This document shows positions 33,844 to 42,243 of a stretch of 64,000 bases of DNA, piece by piece. Numbering within the stretch: the stretch's first letter is position 1; each line of letters opens with the position of its first letter. The stretch is from Bradyrhizobium sp. CCGB12 (GTDB lineage: Bacteria > Pseudomonadota > Alphaproteobacteria > Rhizobiales > Xanthobacteraceae). Location: assembly GCF_024199845.1 (NCBI RefSeq), contig NZ_JANADO010000001.1:4588001-4652000 (forward strand). Reading direction: 5' to 3'. The translations under genes and the position numbers were made by a program. Below the pieces are notes generated by a model. That model saw only the letters and a program-made list of their open reading frames with translations. It ran no database searches and was not told where the DNA came from.

Positions 33844-36380
33844 GCCGCATGTCTGCCATCGACAGGCTGAGGCCGCTGCTGATCGCGACTGTTGCGGTCG
33901 TCGCGCTGCCTTTCCTGCTCAGGGCCTTCGGCCTGTCGCTGAACACCGGCACCTGGATCGTCGCCCTCGCGATCGCGACCATGGGGCTCAACCTCTGCAT
34001 CGGCTATACCGGCCTCGTCTCGTTCGGCCACAGCGCCTGGTTCGGCATCGGCGCCTATGCCGCCGGGCTGATCCAGCTCCGCCTCGCCTCCAGCGAGATT
34101 TGGCTGCCGCTGCTCGGATCGATGGGGGTCGTCGCGATTGCCTCCACTGGCATCGGCATGCTGATCCTGCGCCGGCGCGGCGTGTACTTCTCGCTGCTGA
34201 CACTGGCGCTCGCCGCCCTCACCTACACCACCGCCTTCCGCTGGACGAGCCTCACCGGCGGCGAGGACGGGCTCGGCGGACTGAAGCGCGGCGCTATCGG
34301 ACCAGTCGATCTCGACAACGCGCTCAATTATTATGTGGTGGTCGCGATGATCGGGCTCGCCACACTCTATGTGCTGATGCGCCTGGTACGCTCGCCGTTC
34401 GGGCATGTGCTGGTCGCGATCCGCGAGAACCAGCTGCGCGCCAGCTTTCAGGGCTATCCGGTCGAGCGCTACAAGCTCGCGGTGTTCGTGATCTCCGCCG
34501 TCGTCACCGGCCTTGCCGGTGCGCTGATCGGCTTCCTGAACTATCTCGTCTCCGCCGAGGCCGTCTCGGTGCCGTTCGCCGGAGAGCTCCTGGCGATGGT
34601 CGTCATCGGCGGCATGCACAGCCTGCTCGGCCCCGCGCTCGGCGCGCTGTTCTTCATCCTGTTCCGCGAGCTGTTCTCGATCTGGACATCGGACTGGCTG
34701 TTCTGGTTCGGCCTCACCTTCGTGGCCTTCGTGATGTATTCCCCCGGCGGCCTCGTCGGCATCGGCGCGCTGATCATGCGGCGCTTGCGGCCGCCCGCGG
34801 AAGAGTCGGCCGCGATGAGCCGGCGCAAGATCTATGAGGGCCTGCCGCTGCCCGATTTCCTCCGGCCCGAAGCGCTGACGGGCACGGTATTGGAGGTCAA
34901 TGGCGTCTCCCGGAAGTTCGGCGGCATCCGCGCGGTCGAGAATGCCAGCATCACCGTCGCCGCCGGCGACATCCACGCGCTGATCGGACCGAACGGCGCC
35001 GGCAAGACCACGCTGTTCAACCTCGTCTCCGGCCTTTACGCGCCCGACCAGGGCACGATCCGTCTCCAGGGCCGCGACATCGCCGGCGTGCCGGCGAACG
35101 CGATCTGCCACCAGGGGCTGGCGCGCTCGTTCCAGATCACCAATCTGTTTCGCGGGCTGACGATCTACGAGAACCTCCGCCTCTCGCTGCAGGCGCGGCG
35201 GCCGATGCGCTTCAACATCTGGAACGACATCGACGCTTACCCGCAGATTCACGCCGAGACTGCCGCATTGACGAAATTTCTCGGCCTCGAAGGCATCGAG
35301 GAGATCGAAGGCGGCGAGCTCTCCTATGGCGGGCAGCGGCTGGTCGATCTCGGCATCGCACTCGGCAGTAAGCCGCAGGTGCTGCTGCTCGACGAGCCGC
35401 TCGCAGGGCTCGCCGCGACTGAGCGCGAACGAGTCTCCAACCTCGTCAAGAACATCGCGGCGAACATTCCCGTGCTGATCGTCGAGCACGACATCGACCG
35501 CGTACTCGGCTTCTCCCAGGTCGTGACCGTCATGAACCAGGGCGAGGTCCTGATGTCCGACTGCCCCAGGGCGGTGCGGGCCGACCTGCGCGTGCAGGAG
35601 ATCTACACCGGCAAGGGCATTCCCGCCGTCGAGCACCGACGCAGCATCGAGGTTTCAGGCGAGACCAGGACAGTGCTGCGTCTCGACGGCGTCAATACGT
35701 TCTACGGCAAGAGCCATATCCTCAATGACGCCGCGCTCGACGTGCGCGAGGGTGAGATCGTTGCGCTGCTGGGCCGCAACGGCGCCGGCAAGTCGACGCT
35801 ACTCAAATCCATCGCCGGCCTGGTGCCGGCGGCGTCAGGAACCATCGAATATCTCGGCACCGATCTGGCACGCCTCCCCGCGCCCGACATCGCCCGCCGC
35901 GGCGTCGGCTATGTGCCGCAGGGGCGCGGCCTGTTCGCCGGCATGACCGTGCGCGAGAACCTCGCGCTCGGGCGCCTCGCGCGCAAGACCGACGGCAGCG
36001 ACGGCGTGGTCTGGGACGAGGAGCAGATCCTGCACTATTTTCCACGCCTGAAGGAGCGCATGAACATCGCCGCCGACTATCTCTCCGGCGGCGAGCAGCA
36101 GATGGTCGCGGTTGCCCGCGCGATGTCGGGCAATGTCCGCCTCTTGCTGCTCGACGAGCCGTTCGAAGGCCTCGCACCGGCGGTGACGCTGGAGCTGTTT
36201 GGGGTGTTCGACCAGCTCCGCGAAAAAATGTCGATCGTGATCGTCGAGCACAATCTCGACCTCGTGCTGGCGCTGGCCGACCGCGTCTTCGCGCTCGAGC
36301 GCGGCGCCGTGTTCCACCAGGGACCGGCGGCGCCGCTGCTCGACGATCTCGGCTATCGCAAGCAGATCCTGTGGCTGTGA
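33840..36380 (+). CDS. Fused LivM permease - LivG ATPase - LivF ATPase
   Basis: An 846-aa protein that joins three normally separate subunits. Residues about 1-320 are a LivM-type permease (LCIGYTGLVSFGHSAWFGIGAYAAG; final helices before a Met/Arg-rich linker). Residues about 340-590 are a LivG-type ATPase: Walker A from Gly383 (GPNGAGKTT), signature LSYGGQ from Leu494, Walker B Asp518-Glu519. Residues about 605-846 are a LivF-type ATPase: Walker A from Gly645 (GRNGAGKST), signature LSGGEQ from Leu748, Walker B Asp772-Glu773, and a final switch His in VEHNLDL. All catalytic motifs are intact. There are no stop codons or frameshifts at the joins, so the fusion is real in this sequence. Confidence 0.93.
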   Translation: MSRMSAIDRLRPLLIATVAVVALPFLLRAFGLSLNTGTWIVALAIATMGLNLCIGYTGLVSFGHSAWFGIGAYAAGLIQLRLASSEIWLPLLGSMGVVAIASTGIGMLILRRRGVYFSLLTLALAALTYTTAFRWTSLTGGEDGLGGLKRGAIGPVDLDNALNYYVVVAMIGLATLYVLMRLVRSPFGHVLVAIRENQLRASFQGYPVERYKLAVFVISAVVTGLAGALIGFLNYLVSAEAVSVPFAGELLAMVVIGGMHSLLGPALGALFFILFRELFSIWTSDWLFWFGLTFVAFVMYSPGGLVGIGALIMRRLRPPAEESAAMSRRKIYEGLPLPDFLRPEALTGTVLEVNGVSRKFGGIRAVENASITVAAGDIHALIGPNGAGKTTLFNLVSGLYAPDQGTIRLQGRDIAGVPANAICHQGLARSFQITNLFRGLTIYENLRLSLQARRPMRFNIWNDIDAYPQIHAETAALTKFLGLEGIEEIEGGELSYGGQRLVDLGIALGSKPQVLLLDEPLAGLAATERERVSNLVKNIAANIPVLIVEHDIDRVLGFSQVVTVMNQGEVLMSDCPRAVRADLRVQEIYTGKGIPAVEHRRSIEVSGETRTVLRLDGVNTFYGKSHILNDAALDVREGEIVALLGRNGAGKSTLLKSIAGLVPAASGTIEYLGTDLARLPAPDIARRGVGYVPQGRGLFAGMTVRENLALGRLARKTDGSDGVVWDEEQILHYFPRLKERMNIAADYLSGGEQQMVAVARAMSGNVRLLLLDEPFEGLAPAVTLELFGVFDQLREKMSIVIVEHNLDLVLALADRVFALERGAVFHQGPAAPLLDDLGYRKQILWL

Positions 36381-36420
36381 TGGCTTGATGGATTCAGAGG
36401 GCCGCCGCAGCGGAAGTGAG

Positions 36421-36541
36421 CTCCCTCTCCCGCTTGCGGGAGAGGGTTGGCGAGAGGGTGTCTCCACAATGGGACAATCACCTAGCGGACAGAGCCCTCA
36501 CCCGCGCCTTTGGCGCGACCTCTCCCGCAAGCGGGAGAGGT
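36421..36541. repeat. Intergenic inverted repeat, family A, copy 3
   Basis: Begins CTCCCTCTCCCGCTTGCGGG and ends CTCTCCCGCAAGCGGGAGAGG, with the middle AGCCCTCACCCG.GC shared with copies 1 and 2. It separates the end of the ABC importer from the convergent Bug-family gene. Confidence 0.9.
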
Positions 36542-36584
36542 TAGAGAGCCCGCGGCACGATCGTGCGCAAAAACAAGCGCCGCC

Positions 36585-37559
36585 TTATTCCGCCTTGATG
36601 TTCGCGGCGGCCACGACCTCGGCAAGCTCCCTGGTCTCCTTGGCGATCTTCGCGGCGTAGTCGGCCGGCCTGAGCACGCTGACCACGCCCTGCGAGCCGA
36701 GCTTCTCCTCAATTGCCGGATCCTTGGCGGCGGCGACGATCTCCCGGTGCAGCGTCTCCAGGATCGGCGCCGGCGTCGCCTTCGGCATGAAGAAGCCGAC
36801 CCAGAACGAGATGTCGAAGCCGGGATAGCCGGCTTCCGCGACGGTGGGCACGTCAGGCAGCATCGGCAACCGCTCGGCCGACGACACCGCGAGCGCGCGC
36901 AGCTTGCCGGCCTTCACCAGCGGCACGGCCGAGAGCGGATCGAACACCGCCAGCACCTCCTGGGCGAGGATGCCGACTTCAGCCGCCGAACCGCCGCGAT
37001 AGGGCACGTGGATCATCTTGATGCCGGCCTTCTGGCTGAGCAGCTCCATGGCGAGATGGGCGAGGTTGCCATTGCCGCCCGAGCCGTAAGCGAGCGCGCC
37101 GGGCGCGGCCTTCGCCACAGCCACGAGATCGGCCACCGATTTGATGTTCGCCGTCCTGGGATTCTCGGGATTGACCACGAGGACGAGCGGCGCCGACACG
37201 ACGGTGGTGAGCGGCGCAAAGTCTTTTTCCGGATCGTAGCGGATATCCTTGAACAGCGTCTTGTTCAGCGTGATCGTGGACGAGTTGCAGGCGAGTATGG
37301 TGTAGCCGTCCGCATCCGCACGGGCGACGCCCTCGGCGACGATCATGCCGTTGGCGCCGGCGCGGTTCTCGACCACGAAGGGCTGGCCGAGCTTGTTGCT
37401 GAGCCGATCGCCGATGATGCGCGCGACGACGTCGACCGGGCCGCCCGCGCTGAAGCCGACCATGATCTTGACCGGCCGCGCCGGATATTTCTGCGCGAGG
37501 GCCTGCGTCGTCACGCACAATCCGGCGACAATCGCCAGCAGGCGAAGCGTTCGTTGCAT
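36585..37559 (-). CDS. Tripartite tricarboxylate transporter (Bug family) substrate-binding protein
   Basis: A 324-aa periplasmic binding protein of the TctC/Bug family. The signal peptide is MQRTLRLLAIVAGLCVTTQALAQ, followed by the family hallmark YPARPVKIMVGFSAGGPVDVVARIIGDRLS and VVENRAGANGMI. The TctA/TctB membrane partners are not in the window, which is common: Bug proteins are often encoded alone and in great number. AAAGGAGGGAACG before the ATG at 37559 is the best Shine-Dalgarno in the region and fixes the start. The ligand is probably a carboxylate. Confidence 0.93.
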   Translation of the reverse strand: MQRTLRLLAIVAGLCVTTQALAQKYPARPVKIMVGFSAGGPVDVVARIIGDRLSNKLGQPFVVENRAGANGMIVAEGVARADADGYTILACNSSTITLNKTLFKDIRYDPEKDFAPLTTVVSAPLVLVVNPENPRTANIKSVADLVAVAKAAPGALAYGSGGNGNLAHLAMELLSQKAGIKMIHVPYRGGSAAEVGILAQEVLAVFDPLSAVPLVKAGKLRALAVSSAERLPMLPDVPTVAEAGYPGFDISFWVGFFMPKATPAPILETLHREIVAAAKDPAIEEKLGSQGVVSVLRPADYAAKIAKETRELAEVVAAANIKAE

Positions 37560-37797
37560 TCGTTCCCTCCTTTCATCGCGCCGCTTGTGCATGCTTGTTG
37601 ATGCGACGCGTCCTCGATCATGAATAGCGGTCGCGCCCAAATTCGCAATCGCGTTTACGCGCCGGCATTCCGCCGCGCGGCACGAGAGAGCTGCTTCGCA
37701 ACAAAAAAGGCGAAAACAACCCCATGCACAGTAGCCGGCCGCCGTAGGAACAAGGACTTGTGCGGGACGCGCGGTTTTCGGATAGAACGAATCCTAT

Positions 37798-37827
37798 TTG
37801 ACACGTCGGGCAACACACCTGCATAAT
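37798..37827 (+). promoter_or_regulatory. Sigma-70-type promoter upstream of the HGG gene pair
   Basis: TTGACA (37798-37803) and CATAAT (37822-37827) with an 18-base spacer, a near-consensus match. The start of transcription would be about 37834, leaving a leader of about 165 bases before the ATG at 37999. The rest of the gap 37560-37998 shows no gene I can support. Confidence 0.55.
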
Positions 37828-37998
37828 GGCATCATTGCGATCACCGTGAGTGTCCAGGCCATTCCAGCCTTGGAAGCCTCGGCCTGGTTGCGCGTAAGCC
37901 CTTCATCGACATCCAGAAATCGCAACCGCCGCGCAGCACGCGCGACCGGATTCGCGCGGGCAACCGCTCGCGCCTGTTACGCTAGAGGACCCCAGGAC

Positions 37999-38649
37999 AT
38001 GACGGCATCTCCCCATCGCACCAGCACGGCCCCGATCGCGGCATACGATCGCAGCAGATCCACGCCGCGAATCAAGCTCACCCGACGGCGCATGCTGATC
38101 CAGCATCCCGACGTGCAAGCCGGCGAACGGCTGCTGGCCGAGGCGCTCGGCGCCGCCGATCGCGACGCGCTGCATGGCATCCTCAAGCAATTGATGAAGG
38201 CCAGCGTGATCAACCAAAAGCCTGATGAGGCCAATCTCGCCTTCATGATCTCGATGATGAAGAGTATCGCGCCCCGGGATTCTATAGAAGCCATGCTGGC
38301 GGCACAGATGGTGTCCGTCCACGTCGCCGCGATGCGCTCCGCCTTTCGCCTCAGCCTCACCGAGAATCTTCAGCAACAGGAAGGCATCACCCGCGCATTG
38401 ACTCGCCTCGCCCGCACCTTCGCGGCCCAGACCGAGGCCCTCAGCCGCCACCGCAACAATGGCGAGCGCGCGATCACGGTGCAGAACGTGTCGGTGCAGG
38501 ACGGCGGCAGCGCGATCGTGGGCAACGTCACCCAGCATGCGAGCGTGATCGTGGCGGAGGCGGGCGCGGCGACAGATGCAGGACCGCTCTCGACGCGCGA
38601 GTCCGGAGAGTACAAACAGGCCGAAGCCAGCCAAGGCGCCTTCCCATGA
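37999..38649 (+). CDS. Hypothetical protein, partner of the HGG-motif gene
   Basis: A 216-aa soluble protein. Residues about 30-140 are helical (LIQHPDVQAGERLLAEALGAAD, FMISMMKSIAPRDSIEAMLAAQMVSVHVAAMRSAFR). The C-terminal third has a Gly/Val repeat-like strand segment, ITVQNVSVQDGGSAIVGNVT, then a polar tail. No enzyme motif is visible. ATG 37999 follows AGAGGACCCCAGG. The next gene starts on its stop codon (ATGA), so both are translated together. From memory, proteins with this QNV.V..GG.AIVGNV segment occur beside HGG-motif proteins in other rhizobia, in variable genome regions; function unknown. Confidence 0.8.
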   Translation: MTASPHRTSTAPIAAYDRSRSTPRIKLTRRRMLIQHPDVQAGERLLAEALGAADRDALHGILKQLMKASVINQKPDEANLAFMISMMKSIAPRDSIEAMLAAQMVSVHVAAMRSAFRLSLTENLQQQEGITRALTRLARTFAAQTEALSRHRNNGERAITVQNVSVQDGGSAIVGNVTQHASVIVAEAGAATDAGPLSTRESGEYKQAEASQGAFP

Positions 38650-38915
38650 GGGGCGATCACGTCCGCAACACGGATGCGATGTCGACGAGCCCGCGCTGCG
38701 GCGCCAGGACGCGAAGCGGCGCTGTCTGCCGCGCGCCGGCGGTGCACGGCAAAGCCCGCTGTCGCATGCACGGCGGCGCGAGGAGATCGGGCGCGCCGAG
38801 AGGAAATCGGAATGCCAGGAAACACGGACTGTTCACTGGGGATGCGGCCTCTGAGCGAAAGCAAGTTCGGGACCTCTTGGATGAGGCCCGCAAAATGCTG
38901 CGGGACTTGTCCTGA
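38646..38915 (+). CDS. HGG-motif small protein (Cys/His cluster)
   Basis: An 89-aa protein with the compact pattern CGARTRSGAVCRAPAVHGKA, then RCRMHGGARRSGAPRGNRNA and RKHGLFTG. The Cys and His spacing (C-x7/8-C-x10-C-x2-HGG) suggests a small metal-binding knuckle, and the basic Gly/Arg/Asn part suggests nucleic-acid contact. This signature is seen in phage-related and accessory regions. The ATG at 38646 overlaps the stop of the 216-aa gene; the internal ATG at 38679 gives a product closer to the length I expect. A perfect hairpin 17 bases downstream is the likely terminator. Confidence 0.8.
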   Translation: MRGDHVRNTDAMSTSPRCGARTRSGAVCRAPAVHGKARCRMHGGARRSGAPRGNRNARKHGLFTGDAASERKQVRDLLDEARKMLRDLS

Positions 38916-38931
38916 TGTTCCGCAGATACCA

Positions 38932-38955
38932 CCGCGGCCACGCTCCTGGCCGCGG
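38932..38955. terminator. Bidirectional hairpin terminator candidate
   Basis: CCGCGGCCA and TGGCCGCGG pair perfectly (9 bp) around a 6-base loop. It lies between the convergent HGG and DUF3303 genes, with only a short T-rich run (TTGATTTT) on the plus side. Confidence 0.6.
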
Positions 38956-38978
38956 CGGAATTGATTTTGGATCGAAGG

Positions 38979-39254
38979 TCAACGCCTGGGTAGCGACGCC
39001 ATGACCTCGCCGGCGTCTGCGTCCTCCAGGCAGGGAGTGACCGTCAATGGGAGCAAGTCAGCCCATTGAGCGACCCAACGATACATCGCCTTTGGATCGT
39101 TCGATTCCGAGATCGCAAATCCCGTACCGTCCATCCCATGCCAACGCCCCAACATTTTGACACCCTCGGGCGGTGCTCCACCAGTTTCCAGGAAACGCGC
39201 GACTGCTGCATTGAAAGTGCCTTGAGGTACAGACCAGCTGACGATGAACTTCAT
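38979..39254 (-). CDS. DUF3303-family protein
   Basis: A 91-aa protein beginning MKFIVSWSVPQGTFNAAVARFLETGG, with GRWHGMDGTGFAISESNDPKAMYRWVAQWADLL in the middle. This matches the DUF3303 layout (single small alpha/beta barrel-like fold, WHG and W...W.D motifs), for which no activity is known to me. GGGAGAC 7 bases before the ATG at 39254 sets the start; six more codons upstream lack a site. It is a single gene, convergent with the HGG gene. Confidence 0.85.
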   Translation of the reverse strand: MKFIVSWSVPQGTFNAAVARFLETGGAPPEGVKMLGRWHGMDGTGFAISESNDPKAMYRWVAQWADLLPLTVTPCLEDADAGEVMASLPRR

Positions 39255-39715
39255 GCGAGTCTCCCTTTGCAATCAATTGATAGCTACCGCGGCTTCGCCG
39301 CTCGCGCACGATAGCGCCGACCGCATCAATGACAATGGCCAGAAAACGGGTTTGCTTGGTCATGAGAGTCCAGCGCGCAACTCGCTCGACACTATTATAC
39401 CGGCACTGACACCTGAACTTTCCCCATCGCATGGGAACTCATATTTGCGTCCCGGCTTCGCGCCTTGGGGTACAGAGAGCTACAGCCGGCGAGCGGGTGC
39501 TCGAGTGCAAGCTCGTCACGAAGCCGCTCGACCTCAAGGTCATTGAGGCGACATAAGGCTCGTCGTCAAAACCTCCGGGTCATGACGGCGCAATGGTCAC
39601 AGGGTCCTGCACGAAGGACGTTGATCCCTTGCGTGGCGTATCGGCCCGGCTGGCGGCGCATGGCCGGCCGGGCGACCCGCTGAAGGAGGACTGAGATGCC
39701 GCGTCGACCCGAGCG
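39255..39715. other. 461-base stretch without a supported gene
   Basis: No repeat of families A-D and no RNA structure was seen. A 41-codon plus-strand frame (39431-39556, ending LVTKPLDLKVIEAT) reads like protein but has no ribosome site. Another plus-strand tail (about 39590-39694) ends AAHGRPGDPLKED with a purine-rich AAGGAGGA at its stop. Both may be remnants of lost genes. Confidence 0.4.
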
Positions 39716-39892
39716 TTACGGCGACCATCTCTCGTGCTCCTCGCGGTAGGCGTGCTCGTTGAGACGCTCGGCAATCTCTTCCGCCACAGGCTCGCTTTCA
39801 GCGTCTGCAAGCGGCTTGCCCTTGTTGGTCTTGACGGTCGTCTTGCTGGTTTCGACCGGAAAGTCGTCTGGATGAATCGCGGGTTTTGTCAT
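39716..39892 (-). CDS. Very small conserved-looking protein (58 aa)
   Basis: A 58-aa frame reading MTKPAIHPDDFPVETSKTTV, then KTNKGKPLADAES, and EIAERLNEHAYREEHERWSP at the end. GGAGG lies 8 bases before the ATG at 39892. The sequence is acidic, with a Thr/Lys-rich middle and an amphipathic Glu/Arg helix at the end, and no membrane segment. The third-base GC bias is like real genes nearby, and from memory such DDFPVETSKTTVKT-type small proteins recur in Bradyrhizobium. Function unknown. It is a single gene, below the usual length cut-off of gene finders. Confidence 0.7.
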   Translation of the reverse strand: MTKPAIHPDDFPVETSKTTVKTNKGKPLADAESEPVAEEIAERLNEHAYREEHERWSP

Positions 39893-40026
39893 GGCCTGTC
39901 CTCCGGAAACAATGGTTCTTGAACCAACTCAAATAACCGCTCGATATCGTCTTTCACCTGCCTCTATACGCTGGCTGCACGTTGCCAGTCGGGTCCCGCC
40001 GCTGTCGACAAGATTGGCATGCCAGG

Positions 40027-40164
40027 TCAATCCAATGCCGTCCTCGCTGAATCCGCCCGGCTGCTGCGGCTTCCCTCGCCGGTATCCAAACGGTAGAGCG
40101 CGGCAGCACCGCTGACGAGGACAAGGACGATAACAGGGATCGCAATTGCATTCGTTCGGCTCAA
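40027..40164 (-). CDS. Small single-pass membrane protein (45 aa), TTG start
   Basis: A 45-aa frame with one strong hydrophobic helix, AIAIPVIVLVLVSGAAALY (about residues 6-24), after a short basic start and before a polar tail rich in Ser and Arg. TTG 40164 follows GAGGAGGCTCCG, a near-perfect Shine-Dalgarno at the right distance, whereas the longer open frame upstream has none. The function is unknown. It is divergent from the CYTH-CHAD gene (171 bases). The call rests on the ribosome site plus the helix, so it is moderate. Confidence 0.5.
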   Translation of the reverse strand: MSRTNAIAIPVIVLVLVSGAAALYRLDTGEGSRSSRADSARTALD

Positions 40165-40335
40165 CGGAGCCTCCTCAGGTTCAAGACGTTGCTTCTCAAT
40201 CGACCATGCACGCACCTGTTCCGTGAAATATCTACGACCTTGCGCTTCGCAGTGGCCGGTTGAATTGAAATGCGCGCAGCAGCGGAACTTCCCGCGCGAG
40301 CGCCACTTGAATTTCGGCAACGGTGAGATTCAGCC

Positions 40336-41847
40336 ATGAACTCGGAAACGGAACTGAAATTCCGGGTTGCGCCGCGAAAACTATCCTCAGTCCTGCGAAA
40401 TGGCGCAAGCGGACGGCGTTACGACCAGTCCGAACAGACGCTCGTGTCGACCTACTTCGACACAGGCAATCACAAGCTCAGGCGCCACGGCCTGACGCTG
40501 CGCATCCGCAAGATCGAGGATCGTTACGTGCAGACCGTGAAAGCGGGCGGCACGGGCGGCGTGACCCGCGGCGAATGGGAGCACGAGGTTTCCGGCACCA
40601 AACCTGACCTGAACAAGACGAGACACACGCCGCTCCGGAGCCTTGCGACCGGAAAGCTCCCCCGCAAGCTGAAGCCGGTGTTCCAGACCGACATCCACCG
40701 CATGGCGCAGGCGCGACGCGTCCGGAAGAGCCAGATCGAACTCGCAGTCGACCGCGGCCGCATCAGCGCCGGGCGGCGGTCACGCCCAGTTGCCGAGCTG
40801 GAGCTGGAGTTGAAATCCGGACATGTCGCGGACCTGTTTCACCTCGCCCGCGAACTCGAACGCAGAACGGGGGCCGAGCTCGATCTGCGCTCGAAGGCCG
40901 AGCGAGGCTACCAGCTCGTCGCGGGAGGCGGCGGCGGCGCGCAACGCGCCGAGCTGATCGCATTGAAGCCGGAACTCTCGCCGCGCGAGGCGTTCGCCAC
41001 GATCGCGCATTCGACGCTGCGTCAAATCACCGCGAATGCCGATCCGGTGCGCGACATGGACGCCGAGGGGGTTCATCAGATGCGCGTCGGCCTGCGGCGC
41101 CTGCGTGCGGCCATCTCGCTGTTCGCCGATATCCTGCCACGGGCGAGCACGGCGCGGATCAAGGCCGAGCTGAAATGGCTCACGGGCGAACTAGCGCCGG
41201 CGCGTGAAATCGACGTGTTTCTGACGGAGAGCATCCAGCCGATCACCGCGCAGGACGTGCCGCGACGCGGCGCCCGCGCGATGCGCAAGAGGTTCTCCGG
41301 GCAACGGACGACCGCGTTCAGGCATGCGCGCGACGCGGTCATGTCGCCGCGTTACCGCCGCCTGCTGATCGATTTGATCGAATGGATCGAAGCCGCACGG
41401 CCTCACGCCGATGACGACCGCTCGATCGCCGCCTATGCCGCCGAGTTGCTCGACCGGCGCACCAGGAAGGCGCGCAAGCAGGGCAAGCGCCTGACCGATC
41501 TCGAGCCGATGCAGCGCCACAAGCTGCGGATCAAGATCAAGAAGATTCGCTATGCCGTCGATTTCTTCGAAAGCCTCTACGACGATCGCGACCGGAAGGA
41601 GCTTGCAGCTCTGTCCGACCGGCTCAAGCAGATTCAATCCGCGCTGGGATCGCTCAACGACTTCATGGCGCACCGCGAGCTGGCAACGGAGGCCGCGCTG
41701 ACGGCACCGCTTGCGCACCGCCGCGCCCAGGCTTTCGCATCGGGCGTCATCGTCGGCCAGGAACGAAAGGCGGCTGATGGCCTGATGAAGGACGCAGCAA
41801 AGGAATTGCATCGGTTGCATCGGCTGCGCGCGGTGCCAAGCGATTGA
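40336..41847 (+). CDS. CYTH and CHAD domain protein
   Basis: A 503-aa protein. The N-terminal CYTH domain (about 1-200) opens with the ETELKFRV signature (residues 4-11) and holds the alternating charged strands of triphosphate tunnel enzymes (STYFDTGNHKLRRHGLTLRIRK). The C-terminal CHAD domain (about 215-495) is a His-rich helical domain (VHQMRVGLRRLRAAISLF; HKLRIKIKKIRYAVDFFESLY) that binds polyphosphate. CYTH-CHAD proteins are linked to inorganic triphosphatase or adenylate cyclase activity and to polyphosphate granules. GGTGAG lies 10 bases before the ATG. Single gene. Confidence 0.93.
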   Translation: MNSETELKFRVAPRKLSSVLRNGASGRRYDQSEQTLVSTYFDTGNHKLRRHGLTLRIRKIEDRYVQTVKAGGTGGVTRGEWEHEVSGTKPDLNKTRHTPLRSLATGKLPRKLKPVFQTDIHRMAQARRVRKSQIELAVDRGRISAGRRSRPVAELELELKSGHVADLFHLARELERRTGAELDLRSKAERGYQLVAGGGGGAQRAELIALKPELSPREAFATIAHSTLRQITANADPVRDMDAEGVHQMRVGLRRLRAAISLFADILPRASTARIKAELKWLTGELAPAREIDVFLTESIQPITAQDVPRRGARAMRKRFSGQRTTAFRHARDAVMSPRYRRLLIDLIEWIEAARPHADDDRSIAAYAAELLDRRTRKARKQGKRLTDLEPMQRHKLRIKIKKIRYAVDFFESLYDDRDRKELAALSDRLKQIQSALGSLNDFMAHRELATEAALTAPLAHRRAQAFASGVIVGQERKAADGLMKDAAKELHRLHRLRAVPSD

Positions 41848-42048
41848 AAGGGACACGAGGTCCTCCGGCCGGTGCTTGCTGAGCGAGGCTGGGGAGTTGC
41901 TCGTCGGACCATGCGCGTCTATCGCCACCGCTCCAGCTGCCGGACAGTGATATCGATCAGTGGGGGTCATTCGCTGGGGCGCGGCCGCCCGGCCTTTGCA
42001 GATTGCGGGGCGCAACCAGCAATGAAATCCACGCAATATCGCCGACCA

Positions 42049-42243
42049 TCAGCTCGGCCTTCGTCGCCAGATGAAGACAGAATAGAGCAGGACCGGAATG
42101 CCCAGTGCCGTCCACGACATCGTATCCCACCAACCGTCGCCAACAAGCGCGGAGACGAGCCCCACGACGCTGAGGACCGCGACCAGGAGCGGTACACAAA
42201 AAATCTGCACCAGGTTGCGGCGTGCGGCCTTGGGGGAGTTCAT
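42049..42243 (-). CDS. Small membrane protein of the PepSY cassette (64 aa)
   Basis: A 64-aa protein with two hydrophobic helices: FCVPLLVAVLSVVGLVSALVG and the TALGIPVLLYSVFIW stretch, separated by GDGWWDTMSW. Its ATG overlaps the stop of the PepSY gene (ATGA). A homologous 63-aa gene follows the second PepSY gene at 55694, with the same G(D/E)G.WW..(M/L)SW centre. The conserved order receptor-PepSY-small protein suggests a third subunit of the ferrisiderophore reductase. No annotated function is known to me. The 201 bases between it and the CYTH-CHAD gene hold nothing I can support. Confidence 0.85.
   Translation of the reverse strand: MNSPKAARRNLVQIFCVPLLVAVLSVVGLVSALVGDGWWDTMSWTALGIPVLLYSVFIWRRRPS

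Noticed and set aside
39431..39556. 41-codon plus-strand frame MGTHICVPASRLGV...KVIEAT
   Set aside because: The end reads like protein, but there is no ribosome site, and it is too short to judge; listed only as part of the gene-free stretch.
41848..42048. Possible 29-codon minus-strand frame after the small PepSY-cassette gene
   Set aside because: No ribosome site or distinctive composition; more likely the unselected 3' flank.
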